Assembly (NCBI RefSeq): GCF_024699075.1
Contig: NZ_JAILQF010000468.1
Location: forward strand, 1 to 16,523
Source of the DNA: Butyrivibrio sp.
GTDB taxonomy: Bacteria; Bacillota_A; Clostridia; Lachnospirales; Lachnospiraceae
Reading direction: 5' to 3'
DNA length: 16,523 nucleotides
Part shown: in pieces, positions 1-7,072 of the stretch
Position numbering within the stretch: the first letter of the stretch is position 1
Layout: the number at the start of each line of letters is the position of its first letter
Position numbers and translations under genes: made by a program
The notes under the pieces: model-generated
Seen by the model: only the letters and a program-made list of their open reading frames with translations
Told to the model about the DNA's origin: nothing
Databases searched by the model: none

Positions 1-1314
1 TATACCTATGATGATCTTGAGGGTCACATGGCAACCTACGAAGCTACAATCTATGTAGAAGGTACTAATGGAATTGAAAAGATAACTACAGTACAGACAA
101 GCGGAACTGCTTATCCTATAGCTGTATCATCTGACAACTGCCTTATACTTTCTGATAGAAATGCTATACAAAAAGCATATGTTGATAAGGCATCTTCTTC
201 ATATGTAGTAGCAGAGCAGTCTAGTGTAACCTTTACAGCAGATGGAGAAGAATCTTATTCTAACTATATTAAAGAGGCAGCTGAAATAGCTACTGACTCA
301 ACTGTTTATGATGAACTTAGTGATGAATATCTTGCATCAGAGATCTTAAGCTTCGAAGCTGCAGGAACTACATCTGATAATCTTCCTTATCTTACAGGCG
401 GTGTATACCGTGCATACAACGGAGATGATCTTTATAATGTAGCAAACTATATCGTATTTGATAACGAGACTTCAGGTCATACTCAGACACCTGATGGTCT
501 GTCAGGAGTAGCTTTTGATTATGAGGCAAGTGCAGATTCTATCACTTTCCATTTCGGTTCTGCAGACGATAATTCAGTTGCACAGCTTGACCTTGAAAAT
601 GCTTCATTCCCTGTTTTGACTTTCAGTGATGACAGCCAGCTGGGATCAGAGACAGTAACTCTTGTATGTCTTGGTAATGCTGATGCACAAACCTTCGATG
701 CTGTAACATACTATGACAACGACAACAATCTGTTAATGCAGGTTACAAGCTTTGATGAGACTACTCTCACGGGAGACATCTATCGTGAAGAAAGAATAAA
801 AGCAGACTATGTAGACAACGCAGAAGATGGAAGCAGCATATATTCCGTAAATGGAACAGAGTTTACAGTAGTATCATTTGAAGATGCTAATACTGAGCTT
901 GCCTATGCAGATAATGCAGATGACTTTAAAGCTGACGTAATTGGTACTACAAGATTCGACGGTTTTCTTGTTAAGAGCAGTGATGGTAACTATTATGCCC
1001 TTGAAAAAGAGGATTATGAAGAATTATATACAGTCGTTGAACTCATGAATGAAGGTAATATAAGAAAGCTTATTGAAGAAAATGTTACTTTCAGTATCAA
1101 AGAAAACTGCAATATTGTACTTCTCAAATTCGTATCCGGTGAAGAAGCAATGGAACTTGCAGAAGAATATATTATTGGTAGAGAATTTAAAGGCGATAAC
1201 TATCCAGGCTGGTCAGAAGATGCAACAGAGTACTACATGACAAGCGGCATGCTTGTAAGCATAAATGTAGTAGATGGTGAACTTTACAACATCGTCCAGC
1301 AGTATATTCCTTAA
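1..1314 (+). CDS. Unrecognised acidic beta-rich protein, 5'-truncated by the window edge
   Basis: The frame is already open at base 1 (the first codons read Y-T-Y-D-D-L-E-G-H), so the ATG at 28 is probably internal and the true start lies outside the window. About 437 codons are visible, ending in TAA at 1312-1314. The protein is rich in Asp, Glu, Thr and Tyr, has few Lys/Arg, and alternates short hydrophobic and polar stretches as expected of beta-strands, which suggests an exported protein. The middle part (roughly residues 140-270 counted from the ATG at 28) has a YIVFDNETSGHT-like segment, then ITFHFGSADD and two stretches with repeated D/N-rich turns, reminiscent of lipocalin-like beta domains in large surface proteins of Butyrivibrio-type bacteria. 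No catalytic motif, membrane segment or sorting signal is visible in this part. I cannot name a function. It is transcribed away from everything else here and ends at its own terminator, so it is probably not part of the sugar locus. Confidence 0.75.
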   Translation, partial: YTYDDLEGHMATYEATIYVEGTNGIEKITTVQTSGTAYPIAVSSDNCLILSDRNAIQKAYVDKASSSYVVAEQSSVTFTADGEESYSNYIKEAAEIATDSTVYDELSDEYLASEILSFEAAGTTSDNLPYLTGGVYRAYNGDDLYNVANYIVFDNETSGHTQTPDGLSGVAFDYEASADSITFHFGSADDNSVAQLDLENASFPVLTFSDDSQLGSETVTLVCLGNADAQTFDAVTYYDNDNNLLMQVTSFDETTLTGDIYREERIKADYVDNAEDGSSIYSVNGTEFTVVSFEDANTELAYADNADDFKADVIGTTRFDGFLVKSSDGNYYALEKEDYEELYTVVELMNEGNIRKLIEENVTFSIKENCNIVLLKFVSGEEAMELAEEYIIGREFKGDNYPGWSEDATEYYMTSGMLVSINVVDGELYNIVQQYIP

Positions 1315-1328
1315 GCCTATAGACTTAT

Positions 1329-1383
1329 ATCCCTTGCTTATCTGGCATGCACAGGCATTGCCAAATAGGCAAGGGATTTTTTT
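1329..1383 (+). terminator. Strong rho-independent terminator after the first gene
   Basis: The arms ATCCCTTGC (1329-1337) and GCAAGGGAT (1369-1377) pair perfectly. The stem continues inward through TTATCTGGCA against TGCCAAATAG with one mismatch and one wobble, giving about 19 base pairs. A run of seven T follows (1377-1383). The T run is on the + side only, so it serves the upstream + gene, which stops 14 bases before it. Confidence 0.9.
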
Positions 1384-1457
1384 GAATAGTTTTTCATGAC
1401 AAGAAAAATATTTATTAACTGCAAAATGCCTTCAAATCGCAAATACCCTCACATATT

Positions 1458-2555
1458 TCATATGCGGAGTGTTTCATACAATACCTGTGCATAGATTGCT
1501 GATACGAAGTCACCCGGGTGATTGAGCATATTACCTGTTATATCTATAAAGCGCTTATGTTTTAATAATTCCTTATGTACGCTCTGAACATCTGCAAGCA
1601 CTATACCTCTTGAAGTAATACTTCGAAGTGCATCCGAATATTCCGCATGATAGCAGTCAAAATAATACGGAGGTGTATGTACTTCAGGATTGGGCAGAGA
1701 TGTTGATATAAGTACAAAATCGCATTCAGGAAATTTTTCTCTTATTCTGTCTATTATTTTAAGAGTCTTTCTTGCATATTCACTTCCCTTATCCCTGTCA
1801 TTCATGCCAAATCCAAGTATTACCAGATCAGGATCATGTTCAAAGACTCTTTCTCGTACATTGTCATAGGCCCAGTCCGAATTCATTCCACTTTCTGATA
1901 CATTTATAAGATTTACATCTTCTTTTTGCTCATAGGCATAGCTTTCTCTAAGTCCATCGATCATAACCTTAGGCCATATTGGCTGGTAGGGACTTTCATT
2001 ATTAGCCGCACTTGAATCATAACCGCAGCAGATACTGTCTCCGTATAATACTATATTAACTTTTTCTTTATTCTCGATCTTCTTTTTGAAGTAAGGAAGA
2101 TCATCTATCTGATTGGAAGGCACATATCCTTTCCAGGTATCTGTAGTCCTGTAAGTTATTGCAATCTGATGTCCTGTTATAAAAGAAGGCTTTCCGATAG
2201 CTCCAAGGTTTAAGTATCTACCATCATTCATCATTACAGGACTGCACTCAAACTTGTTGTCCTGTCTCTCCATTGCAGCATCGGCTTCTTCTTTGGTTCC
2301 AAAGCTGATAAAAGAGCTGTCGATAGAATTAATTACTGAATCTGATGTGGTATAGATCTCATTTCCTTCAAGATAGCAATCCCTGCCAAGCTCATATACA
2401 CTGCTTCCATCATAGCTTTCGATTTTCAGTATCCTGTCAGGTTTATAAAGAAAATGTGCTTTACAATAAGCTCCTTCTTTTAACATTGCAAAGGTTTCTC
2501 TATAAACGATCTTGGTATCCCAGATTGGTGTTAGAAGCGTACCTATGTTGTACAT
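1458..2555 (-). CDS. SGNH/GDSL-family esterase with N-terminal beta domain
   Basis: Predicted carbohydrate or acyl esterase of 365 residues. Residues about 1-145 form a non-catalytic, beta-rich region. The SGNH domain follows: block I with nucleophile Ser174 (LYGDSICCGY), block II Gly at SESGMNS (about 221-226), block III GxND at 250-253 (GFGMND), and block V His346 (MLNHPGDF). There is no Asp three residues before the His; Asp338 is the nearest upstream, so the triad may be a dyad or use a different acid. No signal peptide is visible, so it is probably cytoplasmic. The start ATG is preceded by AGAGGA at good distance. It lies downstream of an LplB/LplC importer on the same strand. From the family and context I infer that it removes acetyl groups from imported pectin or hemicellulose oligosaccharides. 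The exact substrate cannot be read from the sequence; a carbohydrate esterase family number is not assigned. Confidence 0.85.
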   Translation of the reverse strand: MYNIGTLLTPIWDTKIVYRETFAMLKEGAYCKAHFLYKPDRILKIESYDGSSVYELGRDCYLEGNEIYTTSDSVINSIDSSFISFGTKEEADAAMERQDNKFECSPVMMNDGRYLNLGAIGKPSFITGHQIAITYRTTDTWKGYVPSNQIDDLPYFKKKIENKEKVNIVLYGDSICCGYDSSAANNESPYQPIWPKVMIDGLRESYAYEQKEDVNLINVSESGMNSDWAYDNVRERVFEHDPDLVILGFGMNDRDKGSEYARKTLKIIDRIREKFPECDFVLISTSLPNPEVHTPPYYFDCYHAEYSDALRSITSRGIVLADVQSVHKELLKHKRFIDITGNMLNHPGDFVSAIYAQVLYETLRI

Positions 2556-2592
2556 TTTCGTCCTCTTTATAATAGTAATTAACTATAATCAC

Positions 2593-2598
2593 ATTATA
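2593..2598 (-). promoter_or_regulatory. Possible -10 element for the esterase gene
   Basis: The minus strand reads TTTTGTATAATG here, an exact TATAAT, 38 bases before the esterase start codon. I find no convincing -35 at 16-18 bases upstream (the best is AGTGGA), so this is a weak call based on one hexamer in AT-rich DNA. The rest of the 2556-2896 gap holds the hairpin at 2714-2749 and the tandem repeat at 2743-2811; no additional gene is visible in it. Confidence 0.3.
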
Positions 2599-2713
2599 CA
2601 AAAGTGTATTTACTATCCACTTACTATGTATTTCAATGATCTTCGTTCAATAATATCTATTTGCGAAACATCAATCACCTAAAGATAATGGTTTTTCTTG
2701 CTATACCCTTATA

Positions 2714-2749
2714 AATAAACGGATACCACGTTAATGGTACCCGCTTATT
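2714..2749 (-). terminator. Hairpin, probable terminator of the lplB-lplC-binding-protein operon
   Basis: On the minus strand AATAAGCGGGTACCA pairs with TGGTATCCGTTTATT around the loop TTAACG, 15 base pairs with two G-U wobbles. On the plus strand these wobbles become mismatches, so the RNA structure favours minus-strand transcription. The sequence after it (TTTATTTATA) is a broken T tract, so termination may be partial and allow some read-through into the esterase gene. It lies about 150 bases after the stop codon of the binding-protein gene. Confidence 0.55.
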
Positions 2750-2811
2750 ATAGATATTACTTTTAAGTTACTTGTAAGCTTATTATAGGTATTAATTCAA
2801 GTTACTTGTAT
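2743..2811. repeat. Two tandem copies of a 34/35-base unit containing AAGTTACTTGTA
   Basis: Unit 1 (2743-2777) and unit 2 (2778-2811) both read GCTTATTATAG-R-TATTA, then a variable TT-containing stretch, then AAGTTACTTGTA, with few differences. A third partial copy (GCTTATTA) begins at 2812. Unit 2 contains CAAGTTACTTG, an 11-base dyad around one central base. The same TAAGTTACTTGTAA 14-mer occurs on the minus strand at 15260-15273, at the predicted start of the arabinan operon transcript. The function is unknown; operator sites or a non-functional duplication are both possible. Confidence 0.7.
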
Positions 2812-2896
2812 GCTTATTACATTCTATACCTTTTATAAGATTATATTTCTAATAGCATATTAAGGAGTTTACTATTTGCTTGCTTACTTCTATAGA

Positions 2897-4642
2897 TCAG
2901 TTACCCATTGCTGCAACACGGGCATCTATTACAGCCTGGTATTTATTAGTATCAAACTCTACTACAGATTCCCAGCCAAGGCCGTTAAGTGTAGTAACCA
3001 TTTCATCCCACATCTGGTCGAATTCTTCTTCGCTAGAAGCCCATACCATTCTCCAGGATGCATCACAGATTTCCTTACCACACTGGCTTCTTGCAAGTGC
3101 AACATCTGTATCATCTGAAGGAAGTGACATGTTGATCCATGGAACAAAGCTTGCCATATTATTGTTCTTAAGATATTCAACTTCGTCCTTAGCTCCAAAC
3201 TTCTCAGCCCACTCTTTATTGGTAGCTGTAGTATTAAGCTCTACATATGTTGACCAGTAATCTGATGAATATGTCTCACCTGTTTCAGGGTTAGTCTCTA
3301 TACCTGCAACGATCCACTGGTTGATGTTGTTGTTACCATCTGTAAATGTTCCTCCGCCGTACTCTTCAGGAATGGTTACATCTGATGTGAATCTGTTAAG
3401 TCCGTCTTCAGTAAGTTCATACTTTCCATCTTCGTTAACAGTATACATAACATTTTCAATACCTACATGCTGTGTCTGAAGTCCGTCAGGTGAGCAATAC
3501 CAGTCAAGGAATTCAAGGATTCTTGTCTTCTCTTCTGCTGTTACGCCTGATCCAATACCAATTACACGACCATCACCATAATAAGAATCTGATGTCTGGA
3601 ATACATTCATATCTGAGATAGGTAGCGGAACATAGTTCTTTCTTTCTTCACCGTTAGCAGGTGTATTTGTAAAGCCCTGCATCCAGTTGTTCCAGATAAG
3701 ATAAGTTCTTGTACCACGCATCTTGTCACAAGCTGAATTCCAGTCCTGTGTTGCAGAGTCAGGATCAACGATTCCTGCTGCCTGTGCCTTAAAGAAGAAT
3801 TTAAGCATCTTGTAGTATGCACCATTTTTATCAGTAAGAGGTCTTATTGTATTATTTCCCGAAATAAGAACTGAACCGTTAACCTCTTCGCCATACCACT
3901 TTGTAAGCTGGTTAACATTTTCAATACTTGTTCCGTCCCAGTCAGGCCACATTGTGATACCGTAAGCCTTATCACCATCTGCATTTGTAGGATGGTTTTC
4001 CTGAATTGTCTTAAGAAGATCGATAAGATCATCTGTTGTTTTAAGCTCAGGTGAACCCGCCTCTACATAATAATCCCATCTTACACGAGGCATTGAACTC
4101 ATAGTATTTTCTACATAGTCTGTAGGTCCGTTTGAGTTCATTTCAAGCGGGATAGCAAATACACTTCCGTCTCCTGCTCCCTCAAGATTAGCATTGAACA
4201 TCTCGATCTGTTCTTTGTACTTTGAAAGATTAGGATAGTTCCAGATCTCATCTCCTATATCCATTACAAGACCTGAGTTGATACAATCCTGCATGTCAGC
4301 ATTATCCAGAAGAATAATGTCACCAAGATTTCCTGATGCTGCTCTTGTCTGATAAAGCTGTGAAGCATCGCCTGATACCTGAGGAGCTATAATATTAAGT
4401 TTAATATTAAGACGATCCTTAAGTACCCAGCCAAACCAACCTGTCTGCTCGCCCTGGTAGTTAGCAGCAACGTCGTAAACTTCGAATGTCATCTCTTCTT
4501 TCGAGCCACCTGTTTCAGTTGCGCCCCCTGTCTGAGCTGTTGTTCCGCCTTCTGCGCTCTTACCGCAGCCTGTTATTGCTGCGATAGTCATTGCTGTTGT
4601 CAGACCTGTAGCAAGAACTTTTTTCTTAAAGCTGTTTTTCAT
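2897..4642 (-). CDS. Lipoprotein extracellular solute-binding protein of an LplB/LplC-type ABC importer
   Basis: 581-residue family 1 solute-binding protein, the extracellular receptor for an oligosaccharide importer, similar in context to LipO and YtcQ of Bacillus. The start is placed at 4642, not at the longer in-frame ATG at 4672, because AAGGAGGG sits 4 bases before it. The N terminus is a lipoprotein signal: MKNSFKKK, a hydrophobic stretch, and the lipobox ITGC with Cys26. After a Gly/Thr-rich linker come typical features: DIILLDNADMQD near residue 105-115, a Trp-rich central part, and a helix with EEKTRILEFLDWYCSPDG that is characteristic of this LplA-like group. It is the third gene of its operon, 41 bases after the lplC-type permease. 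It is larger than MalE-type receptors, as is usual for this subgroup. Substrate is inferred only from context: a pectin-derived or similar oligosaccharide. Confidence 0.9.
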   Translation of the reverse strand: MKNSFKKKVLATGLTTAMTIAAITGCGKSAEGGTTAQTGGATETGGSKEEMTFEVYDVAANYQGEQTGWFGWVLKDRLNIKLNIIAPQVSGDASQLYQTRAASGNLGDIILLDNADMQDCINSGLVMDIGDEIWNYPNLSKYKEQIEMFNANLEGAGDGSVFAIPLEMNSNGPTDYVENTMSSMPRVRWDYYVEAGSPELKTTDDLIDLLKTIQENHPTNADGDKAYGITMWPDWDGTSIENVNQLTKWYGEEVNGSVLISGNNTIRPLTDKNGAYYKMLKFFFKAQAAGIVDPDSATQDWNSACDKMRGTRTYLIWNNWMQGFTNTPANGEERKNYVPLPISDMNVFQTSDSYYGDGRVIGIGSGVTAEEKTRILEFLDWYCSPDGLQTQHVGIENVMYTVNEDGKYELTEDGLNRFTSDVTIPEEYGGGTFTDGNNNINQWIVAGIETNPETGETYSSDYWSTYVELNTTATNKEWAEKFGAKDEVEYLKNNNMASFVPWINMSLPSDDTDVALARSQCGKEICDASWRMVWASSEEEFDQMWDEMVTTLNGLGWESVVEFDTNKYQAVIDARVAAMGN

Positions 4643-4646
4643 ATTA

Positions 4647-4654
4647 CCCTCCTT
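4647..4654 (-). promoter_or_regulatory. Ribosome binding site fixing the binding-protein start at 4642
   Basis: Minus-strand AAGGAGGG followed by TAAT and ATG. It lies inside the longer potential frame from 4672, which has no comparable site and would put 10 polar residues before the signal peptide. Confidence 0.85.
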
Positions 4655-4663
4655 ATAAATTCC

Positions 4664-4678
4664 ACGTGACAAGCACGT
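4664..4678 (-). repeat. Short inverted repeat just before the binding-protein gene
   Basis: ACGTG-CTTGT-CACGT on the minus strand, a 5-base stem with a 5-base loop, in the 41-base gap between the lplC-type permease and the binding-protein gene. There is no T tract, so it is not a terminator. It may stabilise the 5' end of a processed binding-protein mRNA or be chance. Confidence 0.35.
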
Positions 4679-4683
4679 AGTTA

Positions 4684-5772
4684 TTAACCCTTAACTGCAC
4701 CGATCATGATACCCTTTACAAAATATCTCTGGAAAATCGGGTATACCAACATGATAGGAATTACTACAATTACTGTAATCGTCATTCTGATACTTGTTGC
4801 TGTCTGCATAGTTGCAGCAGCTGCTGCAAGCGAGCTTGAACTTGAATTGTTGGCAAGAGATGAAAGTGAACTTGCCTGATTCAGGTACTGATACAAAAGG
4901 AACTGCAAGCTGTAGAGTCTGCTCTCTGTTACAAGAAGGAGCGTATCCTGGAATGCATTCCACTGGTTAACCGCAGCAAATATCGCGATAGTCGCCATGA
5001 TAGGCTTCATAACTGGAAGCATTACATGGAAGAAAGTCTTAAGAACTCCTGCTCCGTCCAATTCTGCTGCTTCAGATAATTCTCCCGGAATTCCTTCTAC
5101 AAAAGTCTTTGTAAGTATGATAAAAAACGGTGATACAATAACCGGAAGAATATAACCAAGGAAATTATTGGTAAGATGCAGATTCTTCATTGTAAGAAAC
5201 CATGGAATAATACCTGCATTAAAGTACATGGTAGCCACAACAAGTCTGTACCAGAATTTCTTGGCCCACATATAACGCTGAGCGAACATATATCCAAGAT
5301 ATGAGGAAGCAGATACTGTAAGAAGTGCACCTATCCCTGTTCTAAGTACTGATATCTTTGTTGCCTGAAACAGTCCGTCAACCTTTAATACACTTGCATA
5401 GTTATGGAAGTGGATCTGCCTTGGCCAAAAGAGGATAACTCCTCTCTGGCTCAAGTCATTGGCACTTATAGTATTGATGATGATGTAATAAAAAGGATAT
5501 ATACATACGATCACTGCAAATATGAAAAAGATATAGCAGCATACTTCAAGGACTATGTCACCTGTTGTTCTATGCATTTTGTTATGAGTATTTTTTTGTA
5601 CTGTTGAATTATTCAATTTCTTATACCGATCAGCTGTTTTATTACTTTTATCTGAATTATCATTTATTTTTTCTATATCCGAAAAAGAACCTATCTTAGC
5701 ATTAGATCCTTCAGCCTTTACAACTTTTAAACCTGATGCTTTATCTTCTTTATCCTGAATAATACTTTCCAT
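4684..5772 (-). CDS. LplC/YtcP-type ABC sugar permease with long N-terminal extension
   Basis: Inner-membrane permease of a carbohydrate importer, 362 residues. Six hydrophobic segments are visible between residue 72 and 345. The cytoplasmic EAA loop, which docks the ATPase, reads EAAELDGAG at 234-242 and continues to LP at 252-253. The C terminus FVKGIMIGAVKG is the hallmark of the LplC/YtcP group. Family members are usually about 290-300 residues and begin near the position equivalent to Met66 here (MHRTTGDIV). This protein carries about 65 extra hydrophilic residues rich in Lys, Asn, Ser and Asp. The long start is supported by AAAGGAG 10 bases before ATG 5772, while Met66 has no Shine-Dalgarno sequence. 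A Ser/Ala run (residues about 301-321) precedes the last membrane helix. It is 34 bases after the lplB-type gene, with which it should form a heterodimer. Confidence 0.92.
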   Translation of the reverse strand: MESIIQDKEDKASGLKVVKAEGSNAKIGSFSDIEKINDNSDKSNKTADRYKKLNNSTVQKNTHNKMHRTTGDIVLEVCCYIFFIFAVIVCIYPFYYIIINTISANDLSQRGVILFWPRQIHFHNYASVLKVDGLFQATKISVLRTGIGALLTVSASSYLGYMFAQRYMWAKKFWYRLVVATMYFNAGIIPWFLTMKNLHLTNNFLGYILPVIVSPFFIILTKTFVEGIPGELSEAAELDGAGVLKTFFHVMLPVMKPIMATIAIFAAVNQWNAFQDTLLLVTESRLYSLQFLLYQYLNQASSLSSLANNSSSSSLAAAAATMQTATSIRMTITVIVVIPIMLVYPIFQRYFVKGIMIGAVKG

Positions 5773-5806
5773 TACCCTTACTCCTTTTTGTTGATCGCAT
5801 GATTAC

Positions 5807-6721
5807 TTACAAAATGCTTTCGCCTCTGACCATCTTGGATACACCATTTGCAAAGAATAAAAGCGCAAGGCTTATGATGCTCTTAAGCATACTGATCGCA
5901 ACAGAGATTGAGTAACTTCCGCTTCCCATTGCCAGGTTGAATACATAAAGGTCAAGAACCTGGATATATTCTTTGTTGAAGGCATTCTGGAATACGTAAA
6001 ACTGCTCCATACCATTTGAAAGGAAGTTTCCGATATTGATCATAAGCAGTACGAAGAAGGTTGGAAGAAGATTAGGAATTGTTATAGTCCAAATGATCTT
6101 CCATCTGTTAGCACCGTCAACTCTTGCCGCTTCATACATTTCTTCATCAATACTTGATATTGCCGAGATATACATGATCGCTGCCCATCCAAGATTCTTC
6201 CAGGTAAGCCACAGCCACTGAGTGAGCCATACGTGATTGGAGGATTGGAGGAACAAAATAGGTTCTTTAATGATTCCAAGACTCTGAAGGAAGGAATTCA
6301 TCATACCTGTACTGTTAAAAAGTGAAAATGCTATTGAATATACAAGTACCCAGCTTATGAAGTTTGGAAGTGTTGTTGCTGTCTGAACAAACTTTCTGAA
6401 TCTTGTATTTCTGATCTCATTAAGAAATACCGCAAAAAGCATAGGGATCCATGATGTAGAAAGTGTGATACCACTCATTACAAAAGTATTCCTTAAAACA
6501 CTTAGTATCTGCTGGATCTTAACCGGTGACTCAACCATCGATTTAAACCACTTAAAGCCTACAAAGCTGTCCATTGTCATAGGTCTTGGCGGCCTGTAAT
6601 CGAAGAATGCATATACCCATCCATAAAGAGGGTAATAGCAGAAGACAAGCGTAAGAATTATAAAAGGCGCTACAAGAAGAAAGTTTACAAACGCTCTTTT
6701 ATCACGTTTATTTTTGAACAT
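5807..6721 (-). CDS. LplB/YteP-type ABC sugar permease
   Basis: First gene of the importer operon, 304 residues from the start chosen here. MFKNKRDKRAF is followed at once by the first membrane helix (about 11-31). PLYGWVYAFFDYRP after it is typical of LplB/YteP permeases. The EAA loop is EAARVDGANRW at 197-207, with IP at 215-216. The C terminus (ANGVSKMVRGESIL) is also family-like. The start was moved from 6748 to 6721 because GGGGAGG lies 7 bases before this ATG, and the nine additional residues have no ribosome binding site. It pairs with the lplC-type permease. No ATPase gene is adjacent, so an ATPase encoded elsewhere (MsmX-type in related systems) must energise it. Control is probably by the divergent AraC-family regulator. 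Confidence 0.92.
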   Translation of the reverse strand: MFKNKRDKRAFVNFLLVAPFIILTLVFCYYPLYGWVYAFFDYRPPRPMTMDSFVGFKWFKSMVESPVKIQQILSVLRNTFVMSGITLSTSWIPMLFAVFLNEIRNTRFRKFVQTATTLPNFISWVLVYSIAFSLFNSTGMMNSFLQSLGIIKEPILFLQSSNHVWLTQWLWLTWKNLGWAAIMYISAISSIDEEMYEAARVDGANRWKIIWTITIPNLLPTFFVLLMINIGNFLSNGMEQFYVFQNAFNKEYIQVLDLYVFNLAMGSGSYSISVAISMLKSIISLALLFFANGVSKMVRGESIL

Positions 6722-6728
6722 TTCCTGA

Positions 6729-6735
6729 CCTCCCC
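6729..6735 (-). promoter_or_regulatory. Ribosome binding site fixing the lplB-type start at 6721
   Basis: Minus-strand GGGGAGG followed by TCAGGAA and ATG. It lies within the longer frame from 6748, which makes the upstream ATG unlikely. Confidence 0.85.
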
Positions 6736-6820
6736 AATCTACTGCCATATATGCGCAAAAAGCATATACACTGCTTAATGCCCTGTAGCAGTATCATCTG
6801 TTTCTCTATGGCAAAAATAT

Positions 6821-6957
6821 ATCATTTGGCTTTCGTCAGATTTTCTCATTTCTTGTCTTAAACAACACAGTTTTTGTCATATCATTTATCATTTCTTGCG
6901 CTATACTTTTTTAATCTTGTTATATTTCCGAATACAAAGCCTTTTTGGCCAAATGAT
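6821..6957. promoter_or_regulatory. Repeated motifs in the divergent control region, candidate AraC-family operators
   Basis: The 351-base space between the two divergent genes contains no additional gene. ATCATTTGGC occurs at 6821-6830 and inverted at 6948-6957. TCATTTCTTG occurs twice in the same orientation, at 6846-6855 and 6889-6898, 43 bases apart (close to four helical turns). The second inverted copy overlaps the perfect palindrome TTTGGCCAAA at 6944-6953. AraC-family proteins commonly bind direct repeats upstream of the promoter they activate, and no good -35/-10 pair is visible for the lplB direction, as expected of an activator-dependent promoter. Assignment to this regulator is inference. 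Confidence 0.5.
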
Positions 6958-6982
6958 TTGTATAATTAGTAGACAAGGGTGA

Positions 6983-7011
6983 TTGATATCTTTGCGAATT
7001 TATATTATTAT
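6983..7011 (+). promoter_or_regulatory. Predicted sigma-A promoter of the AraC-family gene
   Basis: TTGATA (6983-6988), 17-base spacer, TATTAT (7006-7011); each hexamer matches the consensus at five of six positions. Transcription would start near 7018, giving a leader of about 55 bases. Confidence 0.55.
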
Positions 7012-7072
7012 TTGTGCAAACTGTTTTTTGGATCCAAATGTTGTATGTCTCTTAATATGGGGGTATTAATAG

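Noticed and set aside
2743..2820. Possible small CRISPR array
   Set aside because: Units are directly adjacent with no spacers, only two full copies exist, and no cas genes are near.
2880..3260. 126-codon + strand reading frame
   Set aside because: It lies opposite the binding-protein gene, has no ribosome binding site or recognisable protein, and the minus frame is clearly coding.
6961..6966. Exact TATAAT on the + strand upstream of the AraC-family gene
   Set aside because: No -35 at 16-18 bases upstream; the pair TTGATA/TATTAT at 6983-7011 is better and nearer the gene.
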